Positions 43,375 through 52,931 of a stretch of 64,000 nt of DNA are shown here, piece after piece. Position 1 is the first letter of the stretch; the number at the start of each line of letters is the position of its first letter. Origin of the DNA: Gemella sp. GL1 (GTDB lineage Bacteria; Bacillota; Bacilli; Staphylococcales; Gemellaceae). Made by a program: the position numbers and the translations under genes. Location: NCBI RefSeq assembly GCF_013415365.1, contig NZ_JACBYB010000007.1, forward strand, positions 1-64,000, given 5' to 3'. The notes below the pieces were generated by a model. That model saw nothing but the letters and a program-made list of their open reading frames with translations. It was not told the DNA's origin and made no database searches.

Positions 43375-45543
43375 CTAATCTCTAAATAAGGATAGAGAAA
43401 CACGTCCTCTTTCTTTATCTACTTCAATAACATAAGTTTCTATAATTTGACCTACTGAAAGAACTTCTAAAGGATTTTTTATAAACTTCTTACTAATCTT
43501 TGAAATATGTACCATAGCATCTTGCTTTAAACCAATATCGATAAATGCACCAAATTGAGTAATATTTCTTACTGTACCATTCAATTTACTTCCTACTTGC
43601 AGATCATCAATTGTTAAAATATCTGATCTCAATAAAGGTTTCTCAAAATCATCCCTAATATCACGCATAGGTTGCTTTAGATCCATAACTATATCAAGCA
43701 AAGTTTCATAACCTGATTTTAATTCATTGGACAAAATTTTTAAATCTACATCTTCCAATTTTTTAAGAATCTTATCACTCCCAATTTCATTCTTATCTAT
43801 ATCAAGTTTTTCTAGTAATTTTTCCGCAATATGATAAGATTCTGGATGTATGCCTGTAGAATCTAAAATGTTATCACCATCGACTACCCTAAAAAAACCT
43901 ACTGCTTGTTCAAAGGTTTTCTTACCAAGTCTAGGTACATTAGCTAGTTCTCTAATTGTAGTAATTTTACCTTTATCTTTACGATAATTTTCTATATTTT
44001 TTGCAATAGTTCTGTTAATAGCTGAAACATAAGACATTAGAGAAACTGATGCTGTATTAACATCAACACCTATTGAATTAACCGCAGTTTCAACAACAAA
44101 AGCTAATTCTTTCTCTAAAAATTTTGGACTTATATCATGTTGATATTGTCCTACTCCTATCGACTGAGGATCAATTTTAACAAGTTCACTTAGAGGATCT
44201 TGCAAACGTCTCGCAATTGAAATTGCTGATCTTTCTTCCACATTAAAATTAGGAAACTCTTCTCTAGCAATCTCGCTTGCTGAATATATACTAGCACCTG
44301 CTTCATTGACTATACAAAACTTAATATTCAAATCAATATCCTTTAAGGTATTATAAACAAATGATTCTGTCTCTCTCGACGCCGTACCATTTCCTATGGC
44401 AATTATATTAATAGAATTTTCTTTAATAACATCTACTAGTATCTTAGCCGCTTCTTTTTGTTTTTCAATAGTAGCTGGTTTATGTGGGTACATGACTCCC
44501 TTAGTTACAAAGTTCCCATACTCATCTACTACAGCAAACTTACAACCTGTTCTAAAAGCTGGATCTATACCTAAAACTTTTTTATTTTTTAATGGTGATT
44601 GCATCAATAATTGCCTTAAGTTGACAGAAAAAATTGCAACCGAATCTTCTTCTGCTTTTTTAGTAAGCTCTGCTCTAATTTCTCTTTCTATTGATGGAAA
44701 TATTAACCTCTTATAAGCATCTTCAATACATGATAAGAATAAATCTTTTAATTCGGTAGTTTTATTCCCCATAAAATTATTTAAAATATAATTACATAAT
44801 CTATCCCTATCGTTCACAATGGAAATGTTTATAATTCCCTCTTTCTCCGCTCTATTCAAAGCAAGGATTCTGTGAGATGCTAATCTAGAAATTTTTTCAC
44901 TATATTCATAGTAATTTAAATAAATTTTGTTTGAATCTTTTTCTTGTCCATTTCTTTTTAGTTTAGATTCTACCGAACCAAATTTTTTTGTATTTTCCAA
45001 AATATATTCTCTATATTTAGCTGTATCCGAAATATTCTCAGCAATAATGTCTAAAGAGAAAGCAATGGCCTCATCTATGGAATTAACTTCTCTTTCAATA
45101 TTAATGTACTTTGCTGCTTCTTTTTCTAATTCCACCTTTGTCTTAGGTATTCTGGAAATAAATTTAGCCAATGGTTCCAGCCCTTTTTCTTTAGAAATAC
45201 TTGCTTTTGTTTTCCTTTTTTCTTTAAAAGGTCTATACAAATCTTCAACTCTTTGTAATTTTTCTTGTACTAAAATATCTTTTCTAAGTTCCTCAGTAAG
45301 TAATCCTTTCTCTTCAATAATCCTAATTACTTCTTCTTTTCTCTTTTCTAGAGATTTTAAATAATTATATTCATCTTGAATTGTTTTAATAGCTACTTCA
45401 TCTAGAGAATTAGTCATCTCTTTACGATATCTGGCTATAAATGCAATAGTATTACCCTCTTCTAGCATTTTCAAGACATTTTCTATATACTTTTCATTAA
45501 TTTTTAACTTCTTAGCTAAACTAGTTTTTATCTTATCATACAT
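43375..45543 (-). CDS. tex: Tex family RNA-binding transcription accessory protein
   Basis: 722 residues, usual for Tex. Segments: the N-terminal FIARYRKEMTNSLDE, the YqgF-like RNase H domain starting VLGIDPAFRTGCKFAVVD, helix-hairpin-helix around LANVPRLGKKTFEQAVGF and a C-terminal S1 domain (GSKLNGTVRNITQFGAFIDI). It is a nucleic-acid-binding protein linked to transcription and toxin expression. It lies 4 bp after alr and 9 bp before the OatA-like gene. Confidence 0.95.
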   Translation of the reverse strand: MYDKIKTSLAKKLKINEKYIENVLKMLEEGNTIAFIARYRKEMTNSLDEVAIKTIQDEYNYLKSLEKRKEEVIRIIEEKGLLTEELRKDILVQEKLQRVEDLYRPFKEKRKTKASISKEKGLEPLAKFISRIPKTKVELEKEAAKYINIEREVNSIDEAIAFSLDIIAENISDTAKYREYILENTKKFGSVESKLKRNGQEKDSNKIYLNYYEYSEKISRLASHRILALNRAEKEGIINISIVNDRDRLCNYILNNFMGNKTTELKDLFLSCIEDAYKRLIFPSIEREIRAELTKKAEEDSVAIFSVNLRQLLMQSPLKNKKVLGIDPAFRTGCKFAVVDEYGNFVTKGVMYPHKPATIEKQKEAAKILVDVIKENSINIIAIGNGTASRETESFVYNTLKDIDLNIKFCIVNEAGASIYSASEIAREEFPNFNVEERSAISIARRLQDPLSELVKIDPQSIGVGQYQHDISPKFLEKELAFVVETAVNSIGVDVNTASVSLMSYVSAINRTIAKNIENYRKDKGKITTIRELANVPRLGKKTFEQAVGFFRVVDGDNILDSTGIHPESYHIAEKLLEKLDIDKNEIGSDKILKKLEDVDLKILSNELKSGYETLLDIVMDLKQPMRDIRDDFEKPLLRSDILTIDDLQVGSKLNGTVRNITQFGAFIDIGLKQDAMVHISKISKKFIKNPLEVLSVGQIIETYVIEVDKERGRVSLSLFRD

Positions 45544-45547
45544 TTAC

Positions 45548-46678
45548 TTACCCCACTTCTTTATCGTTTACAAAATATCGTCTAGGAACTCTTTGTCCTA
45601 TACAGCAAAATATTTCATAAGAAATTGTATTTTGATATTTAGCAAATTCTTCAACACTTAAAACTTGTCCATTGTGCTCACCATAAAACAAAACTTCATC
45701 ACCTATACTTGGTTTCTTAGGACATCTAATCATTGTCTGGTCCATACATACACGTCCAACTATTTCACACCTTTCTCCATTTATGAGCACAGACCAGCCT
45801 TGACTCCTTCTGAGTAGACCATCTCTATAACCTATGGCTACAGTTGCTATATATTCACTATCCTTACTTTCATAGCTACAAGCATAACCAATCTTAGTTC
45901 CCGGAGCTACTTCTTTAACATGTGATACTTCAGAAATTAAAGAGGATACGGTTCTTAATTTTATATCACTTATTTTAGCAATTTCATCAGATGCATATTG
46001 ACCATATAAAGATATACCAACTCTTGCCATATTAAAGTTGTTGTTTTCTTTGGCGTATCTCATACTTGCTGCTGAATTTTCATGATGAACATATTTGGCT
46101 TTATGATTTATAAATGATGTTAGGTAAGTAAATCTTTCTCTTTGATATTTATCATACTCATCATTATCAGCATCAGAATTAGAATAATGTGTAAATATAC
46201 CCTCTAATTCCAATCTATCATCATTCAATAATTCATTTACAGCTATAGCTTCCTCTTTAGATGATATACCAATCCTAGACATACCGCTATCTATTTTTAG
46301 ATGTAGTTTTAATTTTCTCCCTAACTCACCTATATTCTCTACCACTTCTTCTAACCAATCCTTAGAAGGACACGTAATAGACAGGTTTTGCTCTATTGCA
46401 TAAGTGATATTTCTTGGATTAATAATTCCTAATACCAATATAAAAGCATCTGGCGCAACCTCTTTTATTTCTAACCCTTCTTCCAAACTAGAAACAGCAA
46501 AATGCTTTACTCCATTATCATATAAATATTTTACTAATACTTTAGCTCCCGAACCATATGCATCAGCCTTTACTACTGCTATTACTTCTTTCTCACCTAA
46601 TGTTCTCTTTATATTTATATAATTTTCTAATACTGCATCTAAATTAACTTTTAAATATGTAGGTCTATCTTGAAACAT
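45548..46678 (-). CDS. alr: Alanine racemase
   Basis: 376 residues. PLP enzyme that makes D-alanine for peptidoglycan and teichoic acid. The PLP lysine is Lys37 in AVVKADAYGSG; RVGISLYG and the catalytic tyrosine in GYACSYES are present, as is GRVCMDQTM. It lies 6 bp after acpS, an order typical for Bacilli. Confidence 0.97.
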   Translation of the reverse strand: MFQDRPTYLKVNLDAVLENYINIKRTLGEKEVIAVVKADAYGSGAKVLVKYLYDNGVKHFAVSSLEEGLEIKEVAPDAFILVLGIINPRNITYAIEQNLSITCPSKDWLEEVVENIGELGRKLKLHLKIDSGMSRIGISSKEEAIAVNELLNDDRLELEGIFTHYSNSDADNDEYDKYQRERFTYLTSFINHKAKYVHHENSAASMRYAKENNNFNMARVGISLYGQYASDEIAKISDIKLRTVSSLISEVSHVKEVAPGTKIGYACSYESKDSEYIATVAIGYRDGLLRRSQGWSVLINGERCEIVGRVCMDQTMIRCPKKPSIGDEVLFYGEHNGQVLSVEEFAKYQNTISYEIFCCIGQRVPRRYFVNDKEVG

Positions 46679-46684
46679 TATTAT

Positions 46685-47035
46685 CTACTCCCTTTCTAAT
46701 ACTATAAATGCTACAGCAGTTGTTTTTGTATGACTAATGGTAAGATGACAAATAAAATCTTGATAAATTATATATGGCTTTCCTAAGTCCGTTTTTTCAA
46801 CTTCAATATCTTTAAAAGAAAATTCCTTAGAAATTCCTGTTCCCAAAGCTTTAGACATAGCTTCTTTAACAACATATCTAGAAGCCAAAAATTCTGCCTT
46901 TTTCCTTGGGTTATTTATATTATAAAACTCTTTAATTTCTTTCTCAGTATAAATTTTTTCTAAATAATTTGCTTTATCAAAGAATTCATAAAACCTTGAT
47001 ATCTCTTCTATATCTGTTCCTATTCCATAAATCAT
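46685..47035 (-). CDS. acpS: Holo-[acyl-carrier-protein] synthase
   Basis: 116 residues. Transfers phosphopantetheine from CoA to acyl carrier protein. The magnesium-binding IGTDIEEISR at the start and RYVVKEAMSKALGTGI in the middle are the family signatures, with the C-terminal HLTISHTKTTAVAF. First gene of the acpS-alr-tex-oatA-like run. Confidence 0.96.
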   Translation of the reverse strand: MIYGIGTDIEEISRFYEFFDKANYLEKIYTEKEIKEFYNINNPRKKAEFLASRYVVKEAMSKALGTGISKEFSFKDIEVEKTDLGKPYIIYQDFICHLTISHTKTTAVAFIVLERE

Positions 47036-47071
47036 AATTTTACCTCAAAAACTTAATATTATTCACCATCA

Positions 47072-47100
47072 ATTATAATACTTATAATAAATTTATACAA
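47072..47100 (-). promoter_or_regulatory. acpS operon promoter
   Basis: Minus strand TTGTAT (47095-47100), a 17-nt spacer and TATAAT (47072-47077). Confidence 0.75.
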
Positions 47101-47136
47101 GTTTATTTCTCTTAAATTTTAAGCAAAAATAAAGAC

Positions 47137-47163
47137 AATTTCACTAAATTTTTTAGTAAAATT
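47137..47163 (-). terminator. Hairpin after tsaD
   Basis: A 12-bp AT-rich stem (AATTTTACTAAA) with one wobble and a 3-nt loop, followed by TTGTCTTTATTTTT on the minus strand. Moderate terminator candidate. Confidence 0.55.
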
Positions 47164-47176
47164 ATCCTATATAATT

Positions 47177-48193
47177 TTATTTAATCTTTTCTAAACTAAT
47201 ACTTGACTTAGCATTTAAAGTTAATGGATCAGCAAATAAATTATGTTTATAATAGTAATATCCTACTGCACCTATCATAGCAGCATTATCTGAACAATAT
47301 TTCATTTTAGGAATTAGTAAGTCAATATCCAAATTATTTGCTAAATTAATCATTCTGGATCTCAATTCAGAGTTCCCAGCAACTCCCCCAGAAACAATTA
47401 GTTGACTAATCCCATAATCTTCAAGTGCACTCTTTGTCTTATGTTCCAATATATCCATAACTGCTGTTTGGAAAGATCTTGCTAAATCCTCTTTAACAAT
47501 AACTTCTCCTCTTTGATTTTTATTATGAATTAAGTTGATTATAGCTGATTTCATACCTGAAAATGAAAAATTGTAATTTTTACTATCAATCATAGCTCTT
47601 GGTAAATTATAGCTATCCTTTCCAATTTTCGCTAATGAATCAAGCTTTGGTCCTCCAGGATATTCTAAGTCAAGCTGGCGTGCCACCTTATCATAAGCCT
47701 CACCTACTGCATCATCTTGAGTTTGGCCTATTATTTCAAAATTCAATTCATCTTTTAATAAAACTAGTTCAGTGTGCCCACCAGAAACTACCAAAGCAAG
47801 TGATGGATACTTAATATCTGCATCTATATTTGCAGAATAAATGTGTCCCGCTATATGATGAGCCGCAATTAATTTTTTTTCATAAACATAAGCCAAAGTT
47901 TTAGCTACAGTTACACCTACTAATAGAGAACCTACTAATCCAGGACCTTGGGTAACGCAAATTGCATCGATATTTCCCATATCCATATTAGCTGTTGCTA
48001 ATGCTTCGTTTATAACTTGCATAATTATTTCAATATGATGTCGACTAGCGATTTCAGGCACTACACCTCCATATTCCTTATGTATATCAATTTGGCTGGC
48101 AACAATATTAGATAAAACTTCTTTACCATTTCTAACAATTGCAACACTAGTTTCATCACAACTTGATTCTATTGCTAATATATTAAGATTCAT
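47177..48193 (-). CDS. tsaD: tRNA N6-adenosine threonylcarbamoyltransferase
   Basis: 338 residues. Transfers the threonylcarbamoyl group to A37 of ANN-decoding tRNAs. ASKHA fold: AIESSCDETSVAIV at the start, the iron-binding AAHHIAGHIYSA, LVVSGGHTELVL and VSGGVAGNSELR. The start is ATG 48193, 8 nt after AAGGAA; a TTG two codons earlier is too close. It overlaps rimI by 11 bp and closes the t6A cluster. Confidence 0.97.
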   Translation of the reverse strand: MNLNILAIESSCDETSVAIVRNGKEVLSNIVASQIDIHKEYGGVVPEIASRHHIEIIMQVINEALATANMDMGNIDAICVTQGPGLVGSLLVGVTVAKTLAYVYEKKLIAAHHIAGHIYSANIDADIKYPSLALVVSGGHTELVLLKDELNFEIIGQTQDDAVGEAYDKVARQLDLEYPGGPKLDSLAKIGKDSYNLPRAMIDSKNYNFSFSGMKSAIINLIHNKNQRGEVIVKEDLARSFQTAVMDILEHKTKSALEDYGISQLIVSGGVAGNSELRSRMINLANNLDIDLLIPKMKYCSDNAAMIGAVGYYYYKHNLFADPLTLNAKSSISLEKIK

Positions 48194-48632
48194 TTTCAAA
48201 ATTCCTTATCATTATTAAAGCGTCTTCTCCATTATTTTGGTAATATTTTTCTCTCTTTCCTATAAGTTCAAAACCTACTCTTTCATATACTTTTATAGCT
48301 GCTTTATTTGATTTTCTTACTTCAATAATTGCTCTCTTAGCTCCTTTATTAGCATAAAGTTGCATCATATAAAGTAAAAATAAAGAGCCCATTTTTTTGT
48401 TTTGATACTTTTTATCAATTACAATTTTGTTAATTTGATATTCTTCTAAAACATACCATCCACCACAAAATCCTAATACTTCTTCCCCGTTAAAAATAGC
48501 ATAGTATTCAGAATTTTCTTGCTCCAATTCCTTCTTAAACATTTCCTTAGACCATGGATCTACAAAGTTTTCTCTATCAATTACAGATAGAATGTCTAAA
48601 TACTCCACTCCTACCTTATCTATTTTTATCAT
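48183..48632 (-). CDS. rimI: Ribosomal protein S18 alanine N-acetyltransferase-like
   Basis: 149 residues, GNAT fold with the acetyl-CoA loop KYQNKKMGSLFLLYM and the C-terminal NKAAIKVYERVGFELIGKRE. The position between tsaB and tsaD is the usual place of rimI in Bacilli. The true substrate may be S18 or other protein N-termini. It overlaps tsaB by 17 bp and tsaD by 11 bp. Confidence 0.92.
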   Translation of the reverse strand: MIKIDKVGVEYLDILSVIDRENFVDPWSKEMFKKELEQENSEYYAIFNGEEVLGFCGGWYVLEEYQINKIVIDKKYQNKKMGSLFLLYMMQLYANKGAKRAIIEVRKSNKAAIKVYERVGFELIGKREKYYQNNGEDALIMIRNFENES

Positions 48633-49278
48633 CTTTCAAATTCCTTTCAGCCTCTGTGTATCTTAAATAAGATGGTATCGCACTATAATAGTCAGATTCT
48701 ATTGCATAGTCTTCTAGATATAAAAAATTTCTTGCAAAATTATAAGTTTCATGCAAAATATATTTAAAATCTGCACTAACAAAATTATACTTATCTAGAT
48801 TAGGACCTATAAAAATAACTTCTTTATACTCCTTATTTAAAAATTCTATAATTTCTTCTAAAGGGTAATAGGATTCTTCTAATATTTCTCTACCTTCTTC
48901 ATAAATTGCTGCAAAAACATTGCCACGTCTTCCATCTATTAAAGGTACTATCAGCTTATTCCTAGAATCTTTATAATAAGATTGGAGTACTAATGTCGAT
49001 ATTGTTTTCAGTGGAATATTCAAAGAAAATGATAAAACCTTAGCTACACTTAATACAATTCTAAGAGCTGTATAAGAACCTGGTCCTTTGACTGCCACTA
49101 TTTCTGTTAAGTCCGATTTACTTACACCTGCTCTTTTAAGACAAGAATTAAGCTCGACTAGTATTACTTCTGATAAGTTTCTACCACACTCAAGATTTGA
49201 CTCAGCTAGTAATTTATCACCTTCAATACAAGCTATTGATAAATATGAATTAGAAGCTTCTAATACTAATTTAACCAT
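48616..49278 (-). CDS. tsaB: TsaB, t6A complex partner of TsaD
   Basis: 220 residues, an inactive ASKHA paralogue that dimerises with TsaD. Segments: VLEASNSYLSIACIE at the start, and AVKGPGSYTALRIVLSVAK. It overlaps tsaE by 13 bp and rimI by 17 bp, so the four genes are translationally linked. Confidence 0.95.
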   Translation of the reverse strand: MVKLVLEASNSYLSIACIEGDKLLAESNLECGRNLSEVILVELNSCLKRAGVSKSDLTEIVAVKGPGSYTALRIVLSVAKVLSFSLNIPLKTISTLVLQSYYKDSRNKLIVPLIDGRRGNVFAAIYEEGREILEESYYPLEEIIEFLNKEYKEVIFIGPNLDKYNFVSADFKYILHETYNFARNFLYLEDYAIESDYYSAIPSYLRYTEAERNLKDDKNR

Positions 49279-49727
49279 AATTTTTCTAACTCACTTTCTA
49301 TTTTTTTATACTTATCTCCAATAGAAGATATATTTACTACTCTTACATCTCCCTCTAATTGAAGAGAAAAAGTTAATCTCTCCTTAGGAAGGAAGTCATC
49401 AATATATTCCGCCCACTCCACAAAACATATCTTATCTTCATAAAAAATATCTTCAAATGGTAATTCTTCATCATTATCTTCTAATCTATAAGCATCTATA
49501 TGACAAAGGTAGTAATCATCACCCTCATATTCTTTTAAAATATTGAAAGTTGGAGATGTGACTGTAGCTTCAATATCGATTGCTTTAGCAAAATATTTTG
49601 TAAATGTTGTTTTACCAGCAGCTAAATCTCCGTTTAGAGTAAGTAAAAATTTCCTATCAATTAAAGATGCTAAATTATTGGCTAATCTTTCTGTATCTGA
49701 TAAATTTTTCAAGATAATTTTAGTCAT
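49266..49727 (-). CDS. tsaE: TsaE, t6A cluster ATPase
   Basis: 153 residues. P-loop GDLAAGKTTF near residues 34-43, VTSPTFNILKEY, and the acidic HIDAYRL and FVEWAEYI segments. It cycles the TsaBD complex by ATP hydrolysis. First gene of the cluster tsaE-tsaB-rimI-tsaD. Confidence 0.96.
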   Translation of the reverse strand: MTKIILKNLSDTERLANNLASLIDRKFLLTLNGDLAAGKTTFTKYFAKAIDIEATVTSPTFNILKEYEGDDYYLCHIDAYRLEDNDEELPFEDIFYEDKICFVEWAEYIDDFLPKERLTFSLQLEGDVRVVNISSIGDKYKKIESELEKLWLN

Positions 49728-49849
49728 ATCTTACCTCTATTTCTATAATTATATCCATATATTATACTAACCCATTTGCAATATATTTTCAATGCTAAAG
49801 CATACTATTTATGTTATTATAAAAAGGGGAATATATTAGGAGAACAAAT

Positions 49850-50413
49850 ATGAAAAAGAAATTTTTTTCGCTACTTACAGTAGTATTTACAGCAACTATT
49901 ATTTGGTTAGTTAACTCTCTAGGTGGTCCAGACTTACTATCTATTTTTAAATCATTTAATTCTAAATCTGATACAATAAATGGAATTGTTGTAAAAGGGG
50001 ATGAAACAAGATATCCTGTTAAATTTTTAAGAAAAATTGATGGTGATACCATAGTAGTATTATTCAATAAACAAGAATTGACTATAAGATATCTAAATAT
50101 TGATACACCAGAGACAGTAAAACCTAATACTCCTCCCCAAGCTTTCGGAAAAGAAGCAAGTGCGGCTAATGAAGGTCTTTTAAAAAGAGCTAAAAAAGTA
50201 GAAATAGAATTCGACGTCAGTGAAAAAAAAGATAAATATAATAGAGCCTTAGCTTACGTATATGCTGATGGAAAATTAGTTCAAGAAATACTACTGAAAC
50301 AAGGTCTTGCTCAAATTAAATATGTTAAAGAACCAAATACAAGACATTTGGCTACTTTAAAAAAAGCTGAAAATCAAGCTAAATCTAATAAAAGAAATAT
50401 TTGGAGTCAATAA
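49850..50413 (+). CDS. Thermonuclease (staphylococcal nuclease family), membrane-anchored or secreted
   Basis: 187 residues. An N-terminal hydrophobic segment (about residues 5-24) forms a signal or anchor without a clear cleavage site. The SNase domain follows: calcium-binding Asp in KIDGDTIVV, the catalytic Arg in IRYLNIDTPET with Glu after it, and the second Arg in DKYNRALAYVYADGK. It cuts DNA and RNA with calcium, probably outside the cell, for nutrient release or escape from traps. AGGAG lies before the ATG. It is a single gene divergent from tsaE. Confidence 0.93.
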   Translation: MKKKFFSLLTVVFTATIIWLVNSLGGPDLLSIFKSFNSKSDTINGIVVKGDETRYPVKFLRKIDGDTIVVLFNKQELTIRYLNIDTPETVKPNTPPQAFGKEASAANEGLLKRAKKVEIEFDVSEKKDKYNRALAYVYADGKLVQEILLKQGLAQIKYVKEPNTRHLATLKKAENQAKSNKRNIWSQ

Positions 50414-50430
50414 AATTTGTATGTATTTTA

Positions 50431-50459
50431 TTGTTTTATTAAGAATTTTCTAGTATAAT
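50431..50459 (+). promoter_or_regulatory. Promoter of the DUF2929-like gene
   Basis: TTGTTT (50431-50436), a 17-nt spacer and TATAAT (50454-50459), followed by AGGAG near 50480. Confidence 0.7.
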
Positions 50460-50489
50460 GAAAGGTGATTAAACTAAAGGAGTGTTAGT

Positions 50490-50678
50490 ATGAAATTTTT
50501 AGTTTCATTATTTTGGGGATATATTTTTTCTTTCATAGCAATTTTCATCATTACTGCTATTTTAGGAAGTAATGAAATTAGCCAGGGAACTACGGTATTA
50601 AACTGTTCTATACTGGCTGTACTATTTACATTAACATCTGTTGGTCTTAACAGCTTAATTAAAGAAAATAAAAAATAA
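50490..50678 (+). CDS. Small two-helix membrane protein, DUF2929/YjzD-like
   Basis: 62 residues: two membrane helices (about residues 5-26 and 38-54) and a basic tail. The start KFLVSLFWGYIFSFIAIFII resembles the YjzD/DUF2929 family of Bacilli, whose function is unknown. It has a good promoter and AAGGAG site and is followed by a hairpin, with the Nudix gene beyond. Confidence 0.75.
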   Translation: MKFLVSLFWGYIFSFIAIFIITAILGSNEISQGTTVLNCSILAVLFTLTSVGLNSLIKENKK

Positions 50679-50709
50679 AATAAAGAGCTACCTAGGTAGT
50701 TCTTTATTT
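50678..50709 (+). terminator. Hairpin between the small membrane protein and the Nudix gene
   Basis: A 32-nt near-palindrome (arm AAATAAAGAGCTACCT, one wobble pair) ending in TTTATTTAT. It may stop most transcripts; no separate promoter for the Nudix gene is obvious, so some readthrough is likely. Confidence 0.65.
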
Positions 50710-50725
50710 ATATGGGGTGAAATTT

Positions 50726-51202
50726 ATGAATAATATTCTTGCAACAATGTGTTATATAGATACAGGTAGTCACTATCTTATGCTTAAAAGAAATAAAAAA
50801 GACAATGATATTCACGAAGGACTTACAATATCGGTAGGTGGAAAAATGGAAGGAGGAGAAAGTCCGCAAGAAGGAATTATTAGAGAGGTTAAGGAAGAAA
50901 CTGGTCTTGACTTAAAAAATCCAAAACTCAGAGGAATTATTAGTTTTCCTAATTTTGATGGTAAATCTAACTGGTATACTTATGTATTTACAGCAAGTGA
51001 TTATACAGGGCAAATATTAGAAGACTCTCCTGAAGGAGATTTGCTTTGGATAGCAAAAGAAGATATAAAAAATCGAAAAATAAAAACTTGGGAAGGAGAT
51101 TTCATCTTCCTTGACTGGTTGATTGATGAGAAATCTTTTTTCTCTGCAAAATTTGAATATATAGATAAAAAATTAAAAAATTATAGTGTTGATTTTTATT
51201 AG
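50726..51202 (+). CDS. Nudix hydrolase, MutT/MutX type
   Basis: 158 residues. The Nudix box is complete, from GGKMEGGESPQEGIIREV into KEETGL (about residues 32-54). FPNFDGKSNWYTYVF and the C-terminal WEGDFIFLDWL resemble MutX-type 8-oxo-dGTP diphosphatases of streptococci, which clean the nucleotide pool. The start is ATG 50726, 6 nt after GGGGTG; a GTG three codons earlier coincides with that site. It lies 9 bp before the thioesterase-like gene. Confidence 0.92.
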   Translation: MNNILATMCYIDTGSHYLMLKRNKKDNDIHEGLTISVGGKMEGGESPQEGIIREVKEETGLDLKNPKLRGIISFPNFDGKSNWYTYVFTASDYTGQILEDSPEGDLLWIAKEDIKNRKIKTWEGDFIFLDWLIDEKSFFSAKFEYIDKKLKNYSVDFY

Positions 51203-51211
51203 GAGATATTT

Positions 51212-51583
51212 ATGAAAATTGGAGACAAATTATATAAAGAATTTTTAGTATTAGATAAACATTCTGCAAAAAATATGGGGAGTGGAGACTTAGAAGTACT
51301 ATCTAGCCCTTGCCTAGTTGCTTTTATGGAAGAGACTTCTCGAGATTTATTAGCTAAAAATTTAGATACTAAATTAACTAGTGTAGGCTCACATATAAGT
51401 CTTGATCACCTTACAGCAAGTAAAATTGGAACAAATATAAAAGTTGAAGTTGAATTAAGAAATATTGAAAAAGAAAAGATTTTCTACTTTGAAATACTAG
51501 CCTTAGATGGAGAAAAAATTGTAGGAAAAGCAAAACATACCAGAGTTTTAGTAAATAAAGAAAAATTTATTGAAAGATTATAA
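51212..51583 (+). CDS. FlK-like thioesterase superfamily protein
   Basis: 123 residues, hotdog fold. The pattern GDLEVLSSPCLVAFMEETS, then SVGSHISLDHLTASKIGTNI with its His and Thr, fits the fluoroacetyl-CoA thioesterase-like group common in Firmicutes. The natural substrate is unknown. It is translated together with the Nudix gene and ends at a strong terminator. Confidence 0.85.
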   Translation: MKIGDKLYKEFLVLDKHSAKNMGSGDLEVLSSPCLVAFMEETSRDLLAKNLDTKLTSVGSHISLDHLTASKIGTNIKVEVELRNIEKEKIFYFEILALDGEKIVGKAKHTRVLVNKEKFIERL

Positions 51584-51646
51584 TAAATTTGAACATTTTG
51601 ATAATTTTATAATAATTATAGAAACTACCTATAAAAATTCTATTGC

Positions 51647-51678
51647 AAAAAGAGTGGTGTACTCCCACCACTCTTTTT
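51647..51678 (+). terminator. Terminator after the Nudix-thioesterase unit
   Basis: A 12-bp stem AAAAAGAGTGGT with its complement and an 8-nt loop, ending in a T-run. Confidence 0.88.
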
Positions 51679-51783
51679 TATTTCTTACTTATGAAAAATT
51701 ACTAATATAAGTAAGCTCTTAATATTTTTAATTAAAAGATTTAGCCCTATGTCTACTAAGTTTTTCTATGCTATATTAAATGA

Positions 51784-52725
51784 CTATAACACTAAGCTAG
51801 CTGCCCCAATAACTCCAGCATCATTTCCTAATGTTGCTAAAGCTAATTTCGTTGACTCCCTTACTGGTGGGAATGCAAATTTTTCATATTCTTTTCTTAC
51901 TCTTTCAAGTAAGAAATCTCCAGCTGCAGATACTCCCCCTCCTATTACGATGAAACTTGGATTTAAAGCATTGGCTAACTGACTGCATGCTAGCCCTAAA
52001 TAAAAGGCAAATTTATCAATTACTTTATTAGCAAATTCATCCCCTTCTTTTGCTCCGTCAAATACATCCTTAGCTGTAAGCTTATCCTTATCAATAAGTT
52101 CTTTCAATTTACTTTCTTCTAATAATGTAATCATATCTTTAGCAAGTTTAACAATACCTGTTGCACTAGCTACAGTTTCTAAACACCCTTTATTTCCACA
52201 TGTACATTCAAAACCATCTGGCTGAACTACCATATGTCCAATTTCTCCTGCAGATCCTCTCACTCCGTGAAGTAGTTTCCCATCAGCAACTACTCCACCA
52301 CCTACTCCTGTTCCTAAAGTTACAAATACAACATCTTCTTCATTCTCTCCAGCACCTCGCCATCTTTCACCAAGAGCTGCCACATTAGCATCATTATCAA
52401 TAAAGAAAGGCTTATTAAATTCCTTTTCAAAAATTGATTTAACTTCTTGTACCTCTGCCCAACCTAGATTATAGGCCCCTTTTACAGTTCCTTTTTCATA
52501 ATCAATTTGACCAGGACTTCCCATTCCGATTCCTTTAACGCTATCTAAAGAAATACTATGCTCTGCTGTGTATTCTTTTATAGAAGTCACTATATCATTA
52601 ACAATGTTTTTACCAGAATTTTCTGTATTTGTAACAATTGTCCATTGATGTTCAAGATTACCTTCTGACGACAATATGGCCATCTTAACACTTGTTCCAC
52701 CTAAATCTATACCTATAACTTTCAT
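51784..52725 (-). CDS. glcK: Glucokinase, ROK family
   Basis: 313 residues. Phosphorylates glucose with ATP. ATP site IGIDLGGTSVKMAI at the start, glucose site DNDANVAALGE, and the ROK zinc motif CTCGNKGCLE near residues 172-181. Length matches Bacillus GlcK. A GAAGGGGG site precedes the ATG. A palindrome ATCAATT/AATTGAT lies just upstream at 52741-52756 and could be an operator or a short hairpin. It is a single gene. Confidence 0.95.
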   Translation of the reverse strand: MKVIGIDLGGTSVKMAILSSEGNLEHQWTIVTNTENSGKNIVNDIVTSIKEYTAEHSISLDSVKGIGMGSPGQIDYEKGTVKGAYNLGWAEVQEVKSIFEKEFNKPFFIDNDANVAALGERWRGAGENEEDVVFVTLGTGVGGGVVADGKLLHGVRGSAGEIGHMVVQPDGFECTCGNKGCLETVASATGIVKLAKDMITLLEESKLKELIDKDKLTAKDVFDGAKEGDEFANKVIDKFAFYLGLACSQLANALNPSFIVIGGGVSAAGDFLLERVRKEYEKFAFPPVRESTKLALATLGNDAGVIGAASLVL

Positions 52726-52931
52726 AAAATACCCCCTTCTATCAATTAAAATTGATATTATGATTTACAATAATTAACTAACTTTTATTATATAACATTT
52801 TTCTAAATCATTCTAGTCGTTTCAACAATTAAAATTATGATAAATAAAAAGACAAATGATGTAACTATAATTAAAAATCTTAATTATCTCCTTGATTTTA
52901 TATAATAAAAATACCTAACTATTGTTAAGTG

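Noticed and set aside
44927-45364. A 145-codon plus-strand open frame opposite tex
   Set aside because: It is antisense to an intact tex gene, has no ribosome site and shows no protein-like pattern; it is a shadow of the coding strand.
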